From: Flavobacterium flevense
Lineage (GTDB): Bacteria; Bacteroidota; Bacteroidia; Flavobacteriales; Flavobacteriaceae
Direction: 5' to 3'
Assembly (NCBI RefSeq): GCF_900142775.1
Contig: NZ_FRCC01000006.1
Location: forward strand, 124,001-188,000
DNA length: 64,000 bases
Shown: positions 16,167 through 24,638 of the stretch, in pieces
Numbering within the stretch: the stretch's first letter is position 1
How the letters are laid out: every line of letters begins with the position of its first letter
Position numbers and translations under genes: made by a program
The notes under the pieces: model-generated
The model's database searches: none
What the model was told of the DNA's origin: nothing
What the model saw: the letters and a program-made list of their open reading frames with translations, nothing else

Positions 16167-16982
16167 TCACTTAGTATTAAAAAAATCAACTGCTTTACGT
16201 ACGCTTCCGTGTTCTTTCAATAATTGAGCAGCTTCTTCATAACTTACAGGAATTTCGCCCATAATCATTTTGGTTCCACGATCAACTAATTTATTGTTGC
16301 TTAATTGCATATCAACCATTTTGTTGCCTTTTACTTTTCCTAGTTGAATCATCGTAGCAGTCGAAATCATATTCAAAACCAGTTTTTGGGCTGTTCCGGC
16401 TTTCATTCTCGAACTTCCGGTAACAAATTCCGGTCCTACAACCACATCAATAGGAAATTGCGCTGTTTGCGAAAGTGGACTTCCGGCGTTACAGGAAATA
16501 CTTCCTGTAATAATATTGTTTTTGTTGCAGGTTTCTAAACCGCCAATAACATAAGGAGTAGTCCCCGAAGCCGCAATTCCTATGACAACATCATTCTCGT
16601 TGATATTGAATTCCTGCAAATCAATCCAGGCCTGAGTGGCATTGTCTTCGGCGTTTTCTACGGCTTTGCGAATGGCTTTATCTCCACCGGCAATAATTCC
16701 AACAACCAAATCAAATGGAACACCAAATGTAGGCGGACACTCAGAAGCATCCACAACGCCCAAACGTCCCGAAGTCCCTGCACCTATGTAAAATAAACGT
16801 CCGCCTTGTTTCATTTTAGTTACAATTTGTGCAACCAAAGTTTCGATTTGTGGTAAAGCTTTTTCAACAGCAAGTGGAACGGTTTTGTCTTCGTTGTTAA
16901 TATTCGAAAGTAAATCAGCAACTGACATTTTTTCTAAATGTTCGTATTTTGAGGATTGTTCGGTGGTTTTTATGAAGGTCAT
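16167..16982 (-). CDS. murQ: N-acetylmuramic acid 6-phosphate etherase
   Basis: The 271-residue SIS-domain enzyme cleaves the lactyl ether of MurNAc-6-P to give GlcNAc-6-P in cell-wall recycling. The sequence contains 'RLFYIGAGTSGRLGVVDASECPPTFG' at about residue 62 (sugar-phosphate binding and the catalytic Glu region) and 'GIAASGTTPYVIGGLE' at about 133, plus the C-terminal 'GTAQKLVLNMISTATMIQLGKVKGNKMVDM'. Length is a little short of the usual 270-300 but complete. A MurNAc kinase or transporter is not adjacent. The nearby VanX-like and NlpC genes also act on muropeptides but are not linked. Confidence 0.95.
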   Translation of the reverse strand: MTFIKTTEQSSKYEHLEKMSVADLLSNINNEDKTVPLAVEKALPQIETLVAQIVTKMKQGGRLFYIGAGTSGRLGVVDASECPPTFGVPFDLVVGIIAGGDKAIRKAVENAEDNATQAWIDLQEFNINENDVVIGIAASGTTPYVIGGLETCNKNNIITGSISCNAGSPLSQTAQFPIDVVVGPEFVTGSSRMKAGTAQKLVLNMISTATMIQLGKVKGNKMVDMQLSNNKLVDRGTKMIMGEIPVSYEEAAQLLKEHGSVRKAVDFFNTK

Positions 16983-17030
16983 TTTTTATTGGTGTTTTAC
17001 TACAAAGGCACTAAGGCTTAAATTATTTTA

Positions 17031-17038
17031 CAAAATTA
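17031..17038 (-). promoter_or_regulatory. -7 element of the murQ operon
   Basis: TAATTTTG on the minus strand (TAnnTTTG), giving a leader of about 40 nt before the murQ ATG; no clear -33. Confidence 0.35.
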
Positions 17039-17097
17039 GGTAATTAATTATGTAGAATTTACATGTTTATAGATGATTTTGAATTGCCTAAATTTTG

Positions 17098-17224
17098 AAT
17101 TGCCTCCAGCTTCAGCTGGAGATAAATAAATGAATTCTAATTGGCTTTAGCCAAAATTATAATACTTTGGCTAAAGCCATTGCATACTATTTTGATTTTC
17201 CTCCAACTGAAGTTGGAGGCAATT
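17098..17224. repeat. Composite inverted repeat with four hairpin arms
   Basis: The outer arms are AATTGCCTCCAGCTTCAGCTGGAG (17098-17121, given here as positions with key core CTCCAGCT-TC-AGCTGGAG) and its near-perfect reverse complement at 17201-17224 (core CTCCAACT-GA-AGTTGGAG). The inner arms TGGCTTTAGCCAAA (17142-17155) and TTTGGCTAAAGCCA (17166-17179) are perfect reverse complements. Each outer arm is itself a hairpin, and the differences between arms keep each local hairpin paired. It lies between murQ and the ZIP gene. Confidence 0.85.
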
Positions 17225-17241
17225 AAAAGTGGTCTTAAAAA

Positions 17242-17913
17242 TCACAAAAAATAAGCCAACACAATTCCTAAAATAATCATCGAAACTTTAGCAATATTAA
17301 ATTTGTGTCCTTCGCTACTTTCGAAAATAATAGTTGAAGAAATATGGAATAATATCCCAATAACTACAGCGGTAATTTCGTTATGATATTCGTTTAAGCC
17401 AGTCAGATAATCAGAAGCAAAAGTTCCCAGCGGAGTCATCAATGCAAACGTAAGCATGAAAGCAAAAATGGCCTGTTTGTTCAGGTGCGAATTGATGAAA
17501 AATGTCGTTAAAATAATAGCAATAGGAAGATGGTGAATAGCAATACCAATAGCTAAATTGTCATGATGATGACCTACTGGGAAACCTTCCAGAAAAGCGT
17601 GAATACAAAGACTGATGAACAACAACCACGGAATATGAGACATGTTTGGGTGTCCGTGTACGTGTCCGTGCTCAGCACCTTTAGAGAAAAATTCCAATAT
17701 AATTTGGAATAAAATCCCCAACATGATGCAAATTCCAATATTATCATTGTGACTTTCATAAACATCGGGCAAAAGATGCATTACGGTTAATGAAAGTAAA
17801 AACGAACCACTAAAAGCCAATAATAACTTTAGATTAGTTTTGTTTTTTGGTTTTAAAACCAATGCAATTAAATACCCAAGGAGTACCGATAGTAAAGGTA
17901 AAAGGTAGTTCAT
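17242..17913 (-). CDS. ZIP family metal transporter
   Basis: The 223-residue membrane protein has about seven to eight transmembrane segments. The ZIP motif is visible: 'SLCIHAFLEGFPVGHHHDNLAIGIAIHHLPIAIILTTFF', with the H-x-x-x-E-G and H-H-x-P metal-site pairs in TM4 and TM5. A His-rich loop (EHGHVHGHPNMSH, residues 82-94) precedes TM4, typical of Zn/Fe/Mn-selective ZIPs. Its ATG overlaps the stop of the methyltransferase upstream by one base (TAATG), so both are translated from one message. The metal is not predictable. Confidence 0.9.
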   Translation of the reverse strand: MNYLLPLLSVLLGYLIALVLKPKNKTNLKLLLAFSGSFLLSLTVMHLLPDVYESHNDNIGICIMLGILFQIILEFFSKGAEHGHVHGHPNMSHIPWLLFISLCIHAFLEGFPVGHHHDNLAIGIAIHHLPIAIILTTFFINSHLNKQAIFAFMLTFALMTPLGTFASDYLTGLNEYHNEITAVVIGILFHISSTIIFESSEGHKFNIAKVSMIILGIVLAYFL

Positions 17914-18677
17914 TATTTAAAAATAAGGATAAGTCGTTCGCTTTCTGTTTTGTGGAATTTTTTTAGTTTGTAGTCACCAAAGATGTCTAAAAGATAAATT
18001 CCAGCTTCTTCCATCATGGATTCAAAATCCTGTAAAGTCAGTGCTTTTACTTTTTCGGTAAAATGATACTTATGACCGCGGTCATCAAAATCAATTTCTT
18101 TAAAAATATGACCGTCTTTTACATAGCGCTTGATATGAAAATCAATGCCATCAACAGTTTTCACTTCTTCCGGAACCAGCGTACTGATAACCTGATTTAC
18201 ATTCATGAAATCAATAACAGCAAAACCATATTCTGACAGGCTGTTTTTGATTGCTTTTAACGTAGTCAGATTGTCATCATCGTTTTCAAAATAGCCAAAA
18301 CTGGTAAACAAATTAAAAATAGCATCATACTTTTCTTCAAAAGGTTCGCGCATATCGTGCACTTTAAAATGCAGAGTTTCATTAGCGTTTTTGCTGGCTT
18401 CTGCAATACTGTTTTCGGATAAATCAGCCCCAATAACATCAAATCCTAACTGGTTTAAGTAAATAGCGTGACGCCCTTTGCCACAGGCTAAATCGAGAAC
18501 TTTAGCATTTTCAGGAAGATTTAAATAATGGGTTAAATTATCCATAAAAAGCTGTGCCTCGCTTTCATTTCGTTCTTTGTAAAGGATGTGGTAATATGGA
18601 GTATCAAACCAGGAGCTGAACCATGTTTCATCCTGTTGCCCCTCATTTGTAATAGTTGTTTTTTGTATTGCAGACAT
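17913..18677 (-). CDS. Class I SAM-dependent methyltransferase
   Basis: The 254-residue protein has a Rossmann methyltransferase fold. Motif I 'VLDLACGKGRHAIYLNQLGFDVIGADLSENSI' sits at residues 59-90, and motif IV-like 'YDAIFNLFTSFGYFEND' at about 117. This matches the Methyltransf_25 group of small-molecule or unknown-substrate enzymes. It is coupled to the ZIP transporter downstream and divergent from the THUMP methyltransferase gene; the 137-bp spacer between the two methyltransferase starts carries promoters for both. Confidence 0.88.
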   Translation of the reverse strand: MSAIQKTTITNEGQQDETWFSSWFDTPYYHILYKERNESEAQLFMDNLTHYLNLPENAKVLDLACGKGRHAIYLNQLGFDVIGADLSENSIAEASKNANETLHFKVHDMREPFEEKYDAIFNLFTSFGYFENDDDNLTTLKAIKNSLSEYGFAVIDFMNVNQVISTLVPEEVKTVDGIDFHIKRYVKDGHIFKEIDFDDRGHKYHFTEKVKALTLQDFESMMEEAGIYLLDIFGDYKLKKFHKTESERLILIFK

Positions 18678-18715
18678 TTATTCTTTTCAATTATTTCTAT
18701 CCCGCAAATTTAGTG

Positions 18716-18723
18716 TATTTTTG
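18716..18723 (+). promoter_or_regulatory. -7 element of the THUMP methyltransferase gene
   Basis: TATTTTTG matches TAnnTTTG, with a leader of about 85 nt to the chosen ATG at 18815. No clear -33. Confidence 0.35.
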
Positions 18724-18814
18724 TCGAAATATACTATTTCAGGTTGTTTGGAATTTGTACTCGGGCTGTAGCCAATGGGCGAAGCAATTTAACTATGGGA
18801 ATTTAAAAAGAGAA

Positions 18815-19972
18815 ATGGAAGAAAATTTTAAGATGATTGCCAAAACCTTTTTTGGTTTTGAAGAAATATTAGCAACTGAATTGAAAAATTTAGGAGCTCA
18901 GGAAGTAGAGCAGGGCGTAAGAATGGTTAGTTTTAAAGGAGATAAAGGATTTATGTACAAGGCTAATTTGTCTTTGCGTACGGCTTTAAAAATTTTAAAA
19001 CCTATTTATTCTTTCAGAGCTAATAACGATCAGGCGTTATATAAAGGTGTTTCAGGAGTTAACTGGTCAAAATTTATTAATGCTAACCAAACTTTTGTAA
19101 TTGATGCTACGGTGCATTCTACATATTTTAATCACACGGAATTTGTTTCTCAAAAATGTAAAGATGCTATTGTAGATCAATTTAGAGAACGAACAGGGCA
19201 ACGTCCCAGTATTGATAAAGTACATCCTGATTTGCGAATTAACATTCATATTGATAAAGATCAGGTTTCAGTAGCATTAGACACATCAGGAAATGCGCTG
19301 AACCAACGTGGTTACAGAACCGCTACTAACATTGCACCTATAAACGAAGTTCTGGCTGCGGGAGTTTTATTGCTTTCCGGTTGGGATGGACAAACAGATT
19401 TCTTAGACCCAATGTGTGGTTCAGGAACTTTTCTAGCCGAAGCAGCGATGATTGCCTGTAATATTCCGGCAAATATTAACCGTAAAGAATTTGCTTTCGA
19501 AAAATGGAAAGACTGGGATAATGATTTGTTTGACAAAATTACCGATAGTTTATTAGGGAAAGTACGTGAGTTTCACCATACCATAAAAGGATATGATAAG
19601 GCGCCAAGTGCTGTAAGTAAGGCGAAAGACAATATCAGAAATGCTAACTTAGAAGAATATATAACGATAACTGAAGAAAATTTCTTTGACAGCGAAAAAA
19701 CGTCGGAAGGGAAATTACATATTGTTTTTAATCCGCCTTATGATGAGCGTCTGGATATTCACATGGAAGAATTTTATAAAAATATAGGTGACACTTTAAA
19801 GCAGAGTTATCCGGGAACAAATGCCTGGTTTATTACAGGAAATCTGGAAGCTTTAAAGTTTGTAGGCTTAAGACCTTCCCGAAAAATAAAATTATTCAAT
19901 GCCGGACTCGAAGCACGTTTAGTAAAATACGAAATGTACGAAGGAAGTAAACGTACTAAGTTTCAAGTCTAA
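18815..19972 (+). CDS. THUMP-domain class I RNA methyltransferase (RlmL-N/ RlmK-like family)
   Basis: From the ATG at 18815 the protein has 385 residues (MEENFKMIAKTFFGFEEILATELKNLGAQ). An N-terminal ferredoxin-like/THUMP module is followed by a Rossmann methyltransferase with SAM loop 'DFLDPMCGSGTFLAEAAMIACNIP' and the amino-methylation motif NPPYDERL, the N-P-P-Y typical of N2-guanine or N6-adenine RNA modification. The family includes RlmL N-terminal half (23S rRNA m2G2445). The frame is open for 53 codons upstream, but that part is not conserved in type and overlaps the promoter region. Confidence 0.92.
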   Translation: MEENFKMIAKTFFGFEEILATELKNLGAQEVEQGVRMVSFKGDKGFMYKANLSLRTALKILKPIYSFRANNDQALYKGVSGVNWSKFINANQTFVIDATVHSTYFNHTEFVSQKCKDAIVDQFRERTGQRPSIDKVHPDLRINIHIDKDQVSVALDTSGNALNQRGYRTATNIAPINEVLAAGVLLLSGWDGQTDFLDPMCGSGTFLAEAAMIACNIPANINRKEFAFEKWKDWDNDLFDKITDSLLGKVREFHHTIKGYDKAPSAVSKAKDNIRNANLEEYITITEENFFDSEKTSEGKLHIVFNPPYDERLDIHMEEFYKNIGDTLKQSYPGTNAWFITGNLEALKFVGLRPSRKIKLFNAGLEARLVKYEMYEGSKRTKFQV

Positions 19973-20100
19973 AGGACTGAGATACTAAGAAAAATGTATG
20001 ATCAAAAATAATAATTAATTAAGGTTTTGAAAAATTAAGTAGCTAAGATTAAATCTCAGTAACTTACAATCTCAGAATCTTAGTGACTAAAAAAAAGAAA
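19973..20100. repeat. Spacer with degenerate ACTAAGAT/CTCAGTAAC words
   Basis: The spacer is made largely of variants of one word in both orientations (ACTGAGATACTAAGA, AGCTAAGATTAAATCTCAGTAACTTA, CTCAGAATCTTAGTGACT). It is a low-complexity type common in flavobacteria. I see no ORF or hairpin terminator in it. Confidence 0.5.
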
Positions 20101-20337
20101 ATGACAAAATTACAAGTAAGAGCTTTTTTATACCAATTAGGATGTTTTGCCTGTTTATTTATTTTAGCCCGTTTTTTAGTAGAAAAATATACTGATTTAA
20201 CTGGATTTTGGGTTCCGTTTATCGCGTTTGTGATTGGAACTTTTCTGTCTCCCAAGTTTCAGGCGGTAAAAACGAATGACGGAGAGAAATTATTTATGAA
20301 ATGGGTTTTTTCTAAAAACATAAAAGAAATAGGATAG
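20101..20337 (+). CDS. Small two-helix membrane protein
   Basis: The 78-residue protein starts at ATG 20101 (MTKLQVRAFLYQLGCFACLFILARF); an in-frame GTG at 20083 would add six lysine-rich residues. Two hydrophobic segments lie at about 10-28 and 38-55 ('GFWVPFIAFVIGTFLSPKFQAV'), with a basic C-terminal tail (KWVFSKNIKEIG). No domain is recognised. It is followed by a strong bidirectional terminator. Confidence 0.7.
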   Translation: MTKLQVRAFLYQLGCFACLFILARFLVEKYTDLTGFWVPFIAFVIGTFLSPKFQAVKTNDGEKLFMKWVFSKNIKEIG

Positions 20338-20356
20338 CACCATGTACCTAAAATAG

Positions 20357-20386
20357 AAAATGCCACTGGAAACAGTGGCATTTTTT
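20357..20386. terminator. Bidirectional terminator
   Basis: AAAATGCCACTG-GAAA-CAGTGGCATTTT, a perfect 12-bp stem with a GAAA loop and A/T runs on both sides. It serves the small membrane protein gene and the convergent beta-barrel gene. Confidence 0.88.
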
Positions 20387-20406
20387 AATATAATCTTTTT
20401 TTAGAT

Positions 20407-20898
20407 TTAGAATTGGTATCTGATACCTAAAGCGATATCCGGACCAAAGTTGTCATTTCTAAAATCATCAGAATTGAAATACAATTCAGGTCTGATGTCA
20501 AGAGAAAGTAAAATTGGCACTTCGTCAAAACCGTACTCAATACCAAGGTCTCCTGCTACGAAAGCAAAAGTTCCGCTGTCATCAAAGTTGTTGTTGTCAA
20601 TACTCCAGCTTCCAACACCACCACCAACACCAGCGTACCAGTTAAAACCTCCGTCAATATTCCAAACCCATTGGTAAAGACCAGTTAGTTTGAAGGCATC
20701 AACATTGTTGTTGTTTCTCCAGCCTAAATCTAACTCAAGTCTGTTGTTGTCAGACAATCCTCTTTGGTAAGAGATCTCTCCTCCAAAACCGTCATTGTCG
20801 CCTAAACGTAGACCTAAAGCATTTTTCGAAATTTCTTGTGCTTGCGTGCTGAATGCTAATCCCATTAGCATAAAAGCAGATAAAATGATTTTTTTCAT
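20407..20898 (-). CDS. Small outer-membrane beta-barrel protein
   Basis: The 163-residue protein has a Sec signal peptide (MKKIILSAFMLMGLAFSTQAQ). The mature part is made of alternating amphipathic strands ('GLRLGDNDGFGGEISYQRGLSDNNRLELDLGWRNNNN...') and ends in a Phe (GIRYQF), the terminal aromatic used by the BAM complex. The length suits an eight-stranded barrel of the OmpW/OmpA-like type. Function is unknown. A -7 element TAGATTTG lies 20 bp upstream of the start. Confidence 0.85.
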   Translation of the reverse strand: MKKIILSAFMLMGLAFSTQAQEISKNALGLRLGDNDGFGGEISYQRGLSDNNRLELDLGWRNNNNVDAFKLTGLYQWVWNIDGGFNWYAGVGGGVGSWSIDNNNFDDSGTFAFVAGDLGIEYGFDEVPILLSLDIRPELYFNSDDFRNDNFGPDIALGIRYQF

Positions 20899-20917
20899 AA
20901 ATAAAGTTTTGTTATTG

Positions 20918-20925
20918 CAAATCTA
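20918..20925 (-). promoter_or_regulatory. -7 element of the beta-barrel gene
   Basis: TAGATTTG on the minus strand (TAnnTTTG), about 20 bp before the start codon. Confidence 0.45.
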
Positions 20926-21014
20926 CAACTAATATTAACGAGATGTTTATCATATAATTATATCTTGTTATATAATTTCCACTTTTTGTTAGTATAAATT
21001 CAACAAGAAAAAAC

Positions 21015-21839
21015 CTATTTGGACAGAATGATGGAAGCAATTAGTTGTTCTCCAGTGAGTTGTTCTTTTTCGACAGGGTTTTCAATTAAATTGTAGTTGG
21101 ATTCCTGATAACGGAATAATTTCCATTTTTTTCGGTTATATTCTAATGCAGTTAAATTTTCAACCCAATCTCCCGAATTCAAGTACATGGTAGAACCGTT
21201 TTTGTTTGATTTTTTCAAAATTTTAGGTTCGTGAATATGTCCGCACAATACATAATCGTATTTGTTTTCAATAGCAATTTCAGTAGCTGTTTCTTCAAAA
21301 TCCGAAATATGTTTGACGGCTTTTTTTACACTGGCTTTTATTTTTTTCGAAAAAGAATAAGGTTCTCTCCCCATTTTTTTTAAAAACCAATTAAAGAAAC
21401 GATTGATTAAAATTAAATAGTCATAACCTAAGCCGCCTAATTTTGCAATCCATTTGGCATGGTTTACGGAAGCATCAAATACATCACCGTGAAATATCCA
21501 GGCTTTTTTATCGTCTAATTCTAAGACTAATTTATCGGCCAGAATAAAATTCCCCATGTTCATTTCGGTAAATTTTCGAAGCATCTCATCGTGATTCCCG
21601 GTAATGTAATACACTTTAGTTCCCTTAGAAGCAAAGCTGATAATTTTTTGGATTACTTTTAGATGAGATTTAGGAAAATAAGATTTTCTAAATTGCCAAA
21701 TATCAATGATATCGCCATTTAATACTAAAATATTTGGTTTTATTGACAATAGATAGTTGTACAACTCCTTAGCGTGGCTTCCGTAAGTTCCTAAATGAAC
21801 ATCAGAAATTACAACTACTTCAACTTTTCTTTTTTTCAA
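21015..21839 (-). CDS. LpxH-like metallophosphoesterase (UDP-2,3-diacylglucosamine diphosphatase family)
   Basis: The calcineurin-type phosphoesterase motifs are in order: D-V-H in VVVISDVHLG, NGDIID, GNHD, HGDVF and GHIHEP. The family hydrolyses UDP-diacylglucosamine in lipid A synthesis, although this long branch is often only LpxH-like. The frame extends to an ATG at 22013, but that is 11 bp from the divergent aroC ATG and at its likely transcription start, leaving no room for a promoter. I prefer the TTG at 21839 (L-K-K-R-K-V-E-V-V-V-I-S-D), which begins where homologues begin. The N-terminal 58 residues of the longer frame show no domain. Confidence 0.8.
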   Translation of the reverse strand: MKKRKVEVVVISDVHLGTYGSHAKELYNYLLSIKPNILVLNGDIIDIWQFRKSYFPKSHLKVIQKIISFASKGTKVYYITGNHDEMLRKFTEMNMGNFILADKLVLELDDKKAWIFHGDVFDASVNHAKWIAKLGGLGYDYLILINRFFNWFLKKMGREPYSFSKKIKASVKKAVKHISDFEETATEIAIENKYDYVLCGHIHEPKILKKSNKNGSTMYLNSGDWVENLTALEYNRKKWKLFRYQESNYNLIENPVEKEQLTGEQLIASIILSK

Positions 21840-22000
21840 TGGATTTACAAATTTATTGTTTTGCAAATTAAGCTTGTAAATACGGATTAATGTTAAAGTT
21901 AAGGTTAATAAATAGTGTGTTGTATGTAAATTAAATGGTGATTTTTTATCGAAGAATGAAATCTTTAAATCATTAATTTTTAAAGCTAAAACTAAAATGG

Positions 22001-22008
22001 TACTTTTG
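22001..22008 (+). promoter_or_regulatory. -7 element of aroC
   Basis: TACTTTTG (TAnnTTTG) 16 bp before the aroC ATG. Transcription would start near 22014, giving a very short leader. No good TTG at -33. Confidence 0.45.
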
Positions 22009-22024
22009 TTCAAAATTAATTATA

Positions 22025-23083
22025 ATGGCAGGAAATAGCTACGGAACCCTATTTAGAATAACTACTTTTGGAGAATCACATGGTGAGGCTTTAGGAGGAA
22101 TCATTGATGGTTGTCCATCAGGAATTGCATTAGATTTTGATGCTATTCAATTAGAAATGTCAAGAAGAAAACCTGGACAATCAGCTATTGTTACCCAACG
22201 AAAAGAACCGGATGATGTACAGTTTTTATCCGGAATATTTGAAGGCAAAACAACTGGTACGCCAATTGGTTTTATTATTCCCAATACCAATCAAAAATCG
22301 GATGATTATTCGCATATAAAAGATAATTATCGACCTAGTCATGCTGATTACGTGTATGATCAAAAATATGGTTTTAGAGATTATCGCGGTGGCGGAAGAA
22401 GTTCAGCGCGTGAAACAGCCAGCAGGGTTGTAGCGGGAGCTATTGCAAAACAAATGTTATCTGATATTAAAATTCATGCTTTTGTTTCAGCTGTAGGGCC
22501 GCTTACTTTAGATAAGCCGTATCAGGATTTGGATTTTTCTAAAATAGAAAGCAATCCGGTACGTTGCCCTGATGAAGAGATGGCAGCAATAATGGAAAAT
22601 TATATTAAACAAATTCGTAAAGAAGGAGATACTGTAGGTGGTGTGGTTACTTGTGTAATTCAAAATGTACCTGTAGGTCTGGGTGAACCTGTTTTTGATA
22701 AATTACATGCCGAATTAGGAAAAGCAATGCTTTCAATTAATGCGGTAAAAGGATTTGAATTTGGTAGCGGATTTGAAGGTTCTAAAATGAAAGGAAGTGA
22801 GCATAATGATTTGTACAATGCAGATGGTACCACCAGAACGAATCTTTCCGGAGGAATTCAGGGAGGAATAAGCAACGGAATGGATATTTATTTCCGTGTG
22901 GCTTTTAAACCGGTAGCTACTATCATGCAAAAACAGGAATCATTAGACAATAAAGGAAATATTACCGAAATGACAGGTAAAGGACGTCATGATCCTTGTG
23001 TAGTTCCTCGTGCTGTGCCTATTGTGGAAGCTATGGCAGCAATTGTATTAGCTGATTTTTATTTGATAAATAAAACGTATTAA
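22025..23083 (+). CDS. aroC: Chorismate synthase
   Basis: The 352-residue enzyme converts EPSP to chorismate, the last step of the shikimate pathway, using reduced FMN. Conserved blocks are present: [18 protein letters not shown] at the N-terminus, '[19 protein letters not shown]' and '[28 protein letters not shown]' (FMN/phosphate site), and '[28 protein letters not shown]' at the C-terminus. Length is normal. It is monocistronic with a strong terminator downstream. Confidence 0.97.
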   Translation: MAGNSYGTLFRITTFGESHGEALGGIIDGCPSGIALDFDAIQLEMSRRKPGQSAIVTQRKEPDDVQFLSGIFEGKTTGTPIGFIIPNTNQKSDDYSHIKDNYRPSHADYVYDQKYGFRDYRGGGRSSARETASRVVAGAIAKQMLSDIKIHAFVSAVGPLTLDKPYQDLDFSKIESNPVRCPDEEMAAIMENYIKQIRKEGDTVGGVVTCVIQNVPVGLGEPVFDKLHAELGKAMLSINAVKGFEFGSGFEGSKMKGSEHNDLYNADGTTRTNLSGGIQGGISNGMDIYFRVAFKPVATIMQKQESLDNKGNITEMTGKGRHDPCVVPRAVPIVEAMAAIVLADFYLINKTY

Positions 23084-23178
23084 TATATAATCGTAATGAT
23101 TTTTTCTTATTTTTACCCTATAGAGGTAAAAACGTTGAATAATTCTTTCGAAAATAGCTAAAACGCTTACAATAATTT

Positions 23179-23210
23179 AAAACTCCTCTTCTTTCAAGAG
23201 GAGTTTTTTT
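23179..23210 (+). terminator. Terminator of aroC
   Basis: AAAACTCCTCTT-CTTTC-AAGAGGAGTTTT, a 12-bp perfect stem followed by a T-run, about 95 bp after the stop. Confidence 0.85.
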
Positions 23211-23245
23211 GTTTTTTAAATAATAATTTTAAATACTATCATAAT

Positions 23246-24529
23246 ATGAAGAAAAAGCTCGCCTTGCATTGGAAAATTTTATTGGGTATCATTTTTGGGT
23301 TGCTTTTTGGATTATTAATGAAAAATTTAGAGCTTAACGAGTTCGTTATAAATTGGATCAAACCTTTTGGAACCATTTTTATTAATTTATTAAAAGTGAT
23401 TGCCGTTCCTTTAATTGTGGTCTCTCTAATTGTAGGATTGGCTGATTTAAAAGATATTTCTAAACTATCCCGATTAGGAGGGAGAACAGTAGTATTTTAT
23501 TTAGGAACCACTGTTTTTGCGGTATCTATCGGACTTTTACTGGCTAATATTATAAAACCTGGTAGTTATATCAATGATGAGGCAAGGGAAAGTTTACTGA
23601 TGAGTTTTTCCGGTGACGCTTCGCAAAAAATAGAATTAGCCCAAGCTGCAAAAGAAAATGGACCACTTCAGCCTCTGGTTGATATTGTACCGGATAATTT
23701 TTTTAGAGCATTAACGGATAATGCGAGCATGTTACAGGTTATTTTCTTTGTAGTGCTTATAGGAATTGGTTTGATTTTAATCGAAGAAGAAAAGGCAAAA
23801 CCGGTAGTGGCTTTTTTTAAAGGGATGAATGATGTGATTTTAAAAATCATAGATATCATTATGTTGTTTTCGCCCTATGGTGTTTTTGCTTTAATGGCAT
23901 CTTTAATGGTGGAAATCCCTGGTTTTTCTACTTTAGGAGCTCTTGTTATATATGGATTGACTGTAGTAACAGGTTTGCTGATAATGACTTTTGTATTTTA
24001 TCCTGTTTTATTAATGGTATTTGCTAAGGTAAAACCAATACCGTTTTTTAAAGCAATAGCTCCGGCACAATTACTGGCTTTTTCAACGAGTTCTAGTGCT
24101 GCCACGCTTCCTGTAACAATGGAATGTGTAACAGAACGTCTTGGGGTTGATGAAGAAGTTTCCAGTTTTGTATTGCCTTTAGGAGCAACGGTAAACATGG
24201 ATGGAACCAGTTTATATCAGGCAGTAGCCGCTATTTTTATTGCTCAGGCGATGTTGCCCGAACCCTTAGATTTAACAACTCAGTTAATGATTGTAGTTAC
24301 AGCTACTCTGGCATCAATAGGTTCTGCAGCGGTTCCCAGTGCCGGAATGGTAATGCTGGTTATTGTGTTAGGACAGGCGGGAATTCCTGAGGCAGGTTTA
24401 GCGCTTATTTTCGCCATTGACAGACCTTTGGATATGTGCAGAACTGTAGTAAACATTACCAGTGATGCTACAGTAGCAACTATTGTGGCAAAATCAGTCG
24501 GGAAATTAAATGTAGTATCTAAAAATTGA
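23246..24529 (+). CDS. Dicarboxylate/amino acid:cation symporter (DAACS family)
   Basis: The 427-residue protein has about eight transmembrane helices and two re-entrant loops. The first has the serine-rich substrate motif 'LLAFSTSSSAATLPVTMECVTERLG' (about residues 277-300), the second the N-M-D-G-T motif 'GATVNMDGTSLYQAVAAIFIAQ', and the C-terminal 'DRPLDMCRTVVNITSDATVATIVA' contributes the Asp and Arg ligands. Members carry glutamate, aspartate or C4-dicarboxylates with Na+ or H+. The Arg in D-R-x-L-D-M-C-R-T suggests an acidic substrate. Confidence 0.95.
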   Translation: MKKKLALHWKILLGIIFGLLFGLLMKNLELNEFVINWIKPFGTIFINLLKVIAVPLIVVSLIVGLADLKDISKLSRLGGRTVVFYLGTTVFAVSIGLLLANIIKPGSYINDEARESLLMSFSGDASQKIELAQAAKENGPLQPLVDIVPDNFFRALTDNASMLQVIFFVVLIGIGLILIEEEKAKPVVAFFKGMNDVILKIIDIIMLFSPYGVFALMASLMVEIPGFSTLGALVIYGLTVVTGLLIMTFVFYPVLLMVFAKVKPIPFFKAIAPAQLLAFSTSSSAATLPVTMECVTERLGVDEEVSSFVLPLGATVNMDGTSLYQAVAAIFIAQAMLPEPLDLTTQLMIVVTATLASIGSAAVPSAGMVMLVIVLGQAGIPEAGLALIFAIDRPLDMCRTVVNITSDATVATIVAKSVGKLNVVSKN

Positions 24530-24638
24530 TTTTTTAACCGAGGTTTTATAAAGAAATCTTTTTATTAATTATCTCATTAATTTAAAATAACCCGATGGTT
24601 TTTTTTATATTTGATAAGATAATTATTGCTATACTTCT

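Noticed and set aside
18656..18814. Upstream extension of the THUMP methyltransferase frame
   Set aside because: The 53 extra residues overlap the divergent gene start and the promoter; the protein begins naturally at MEENFKMIAKTFFGFE.
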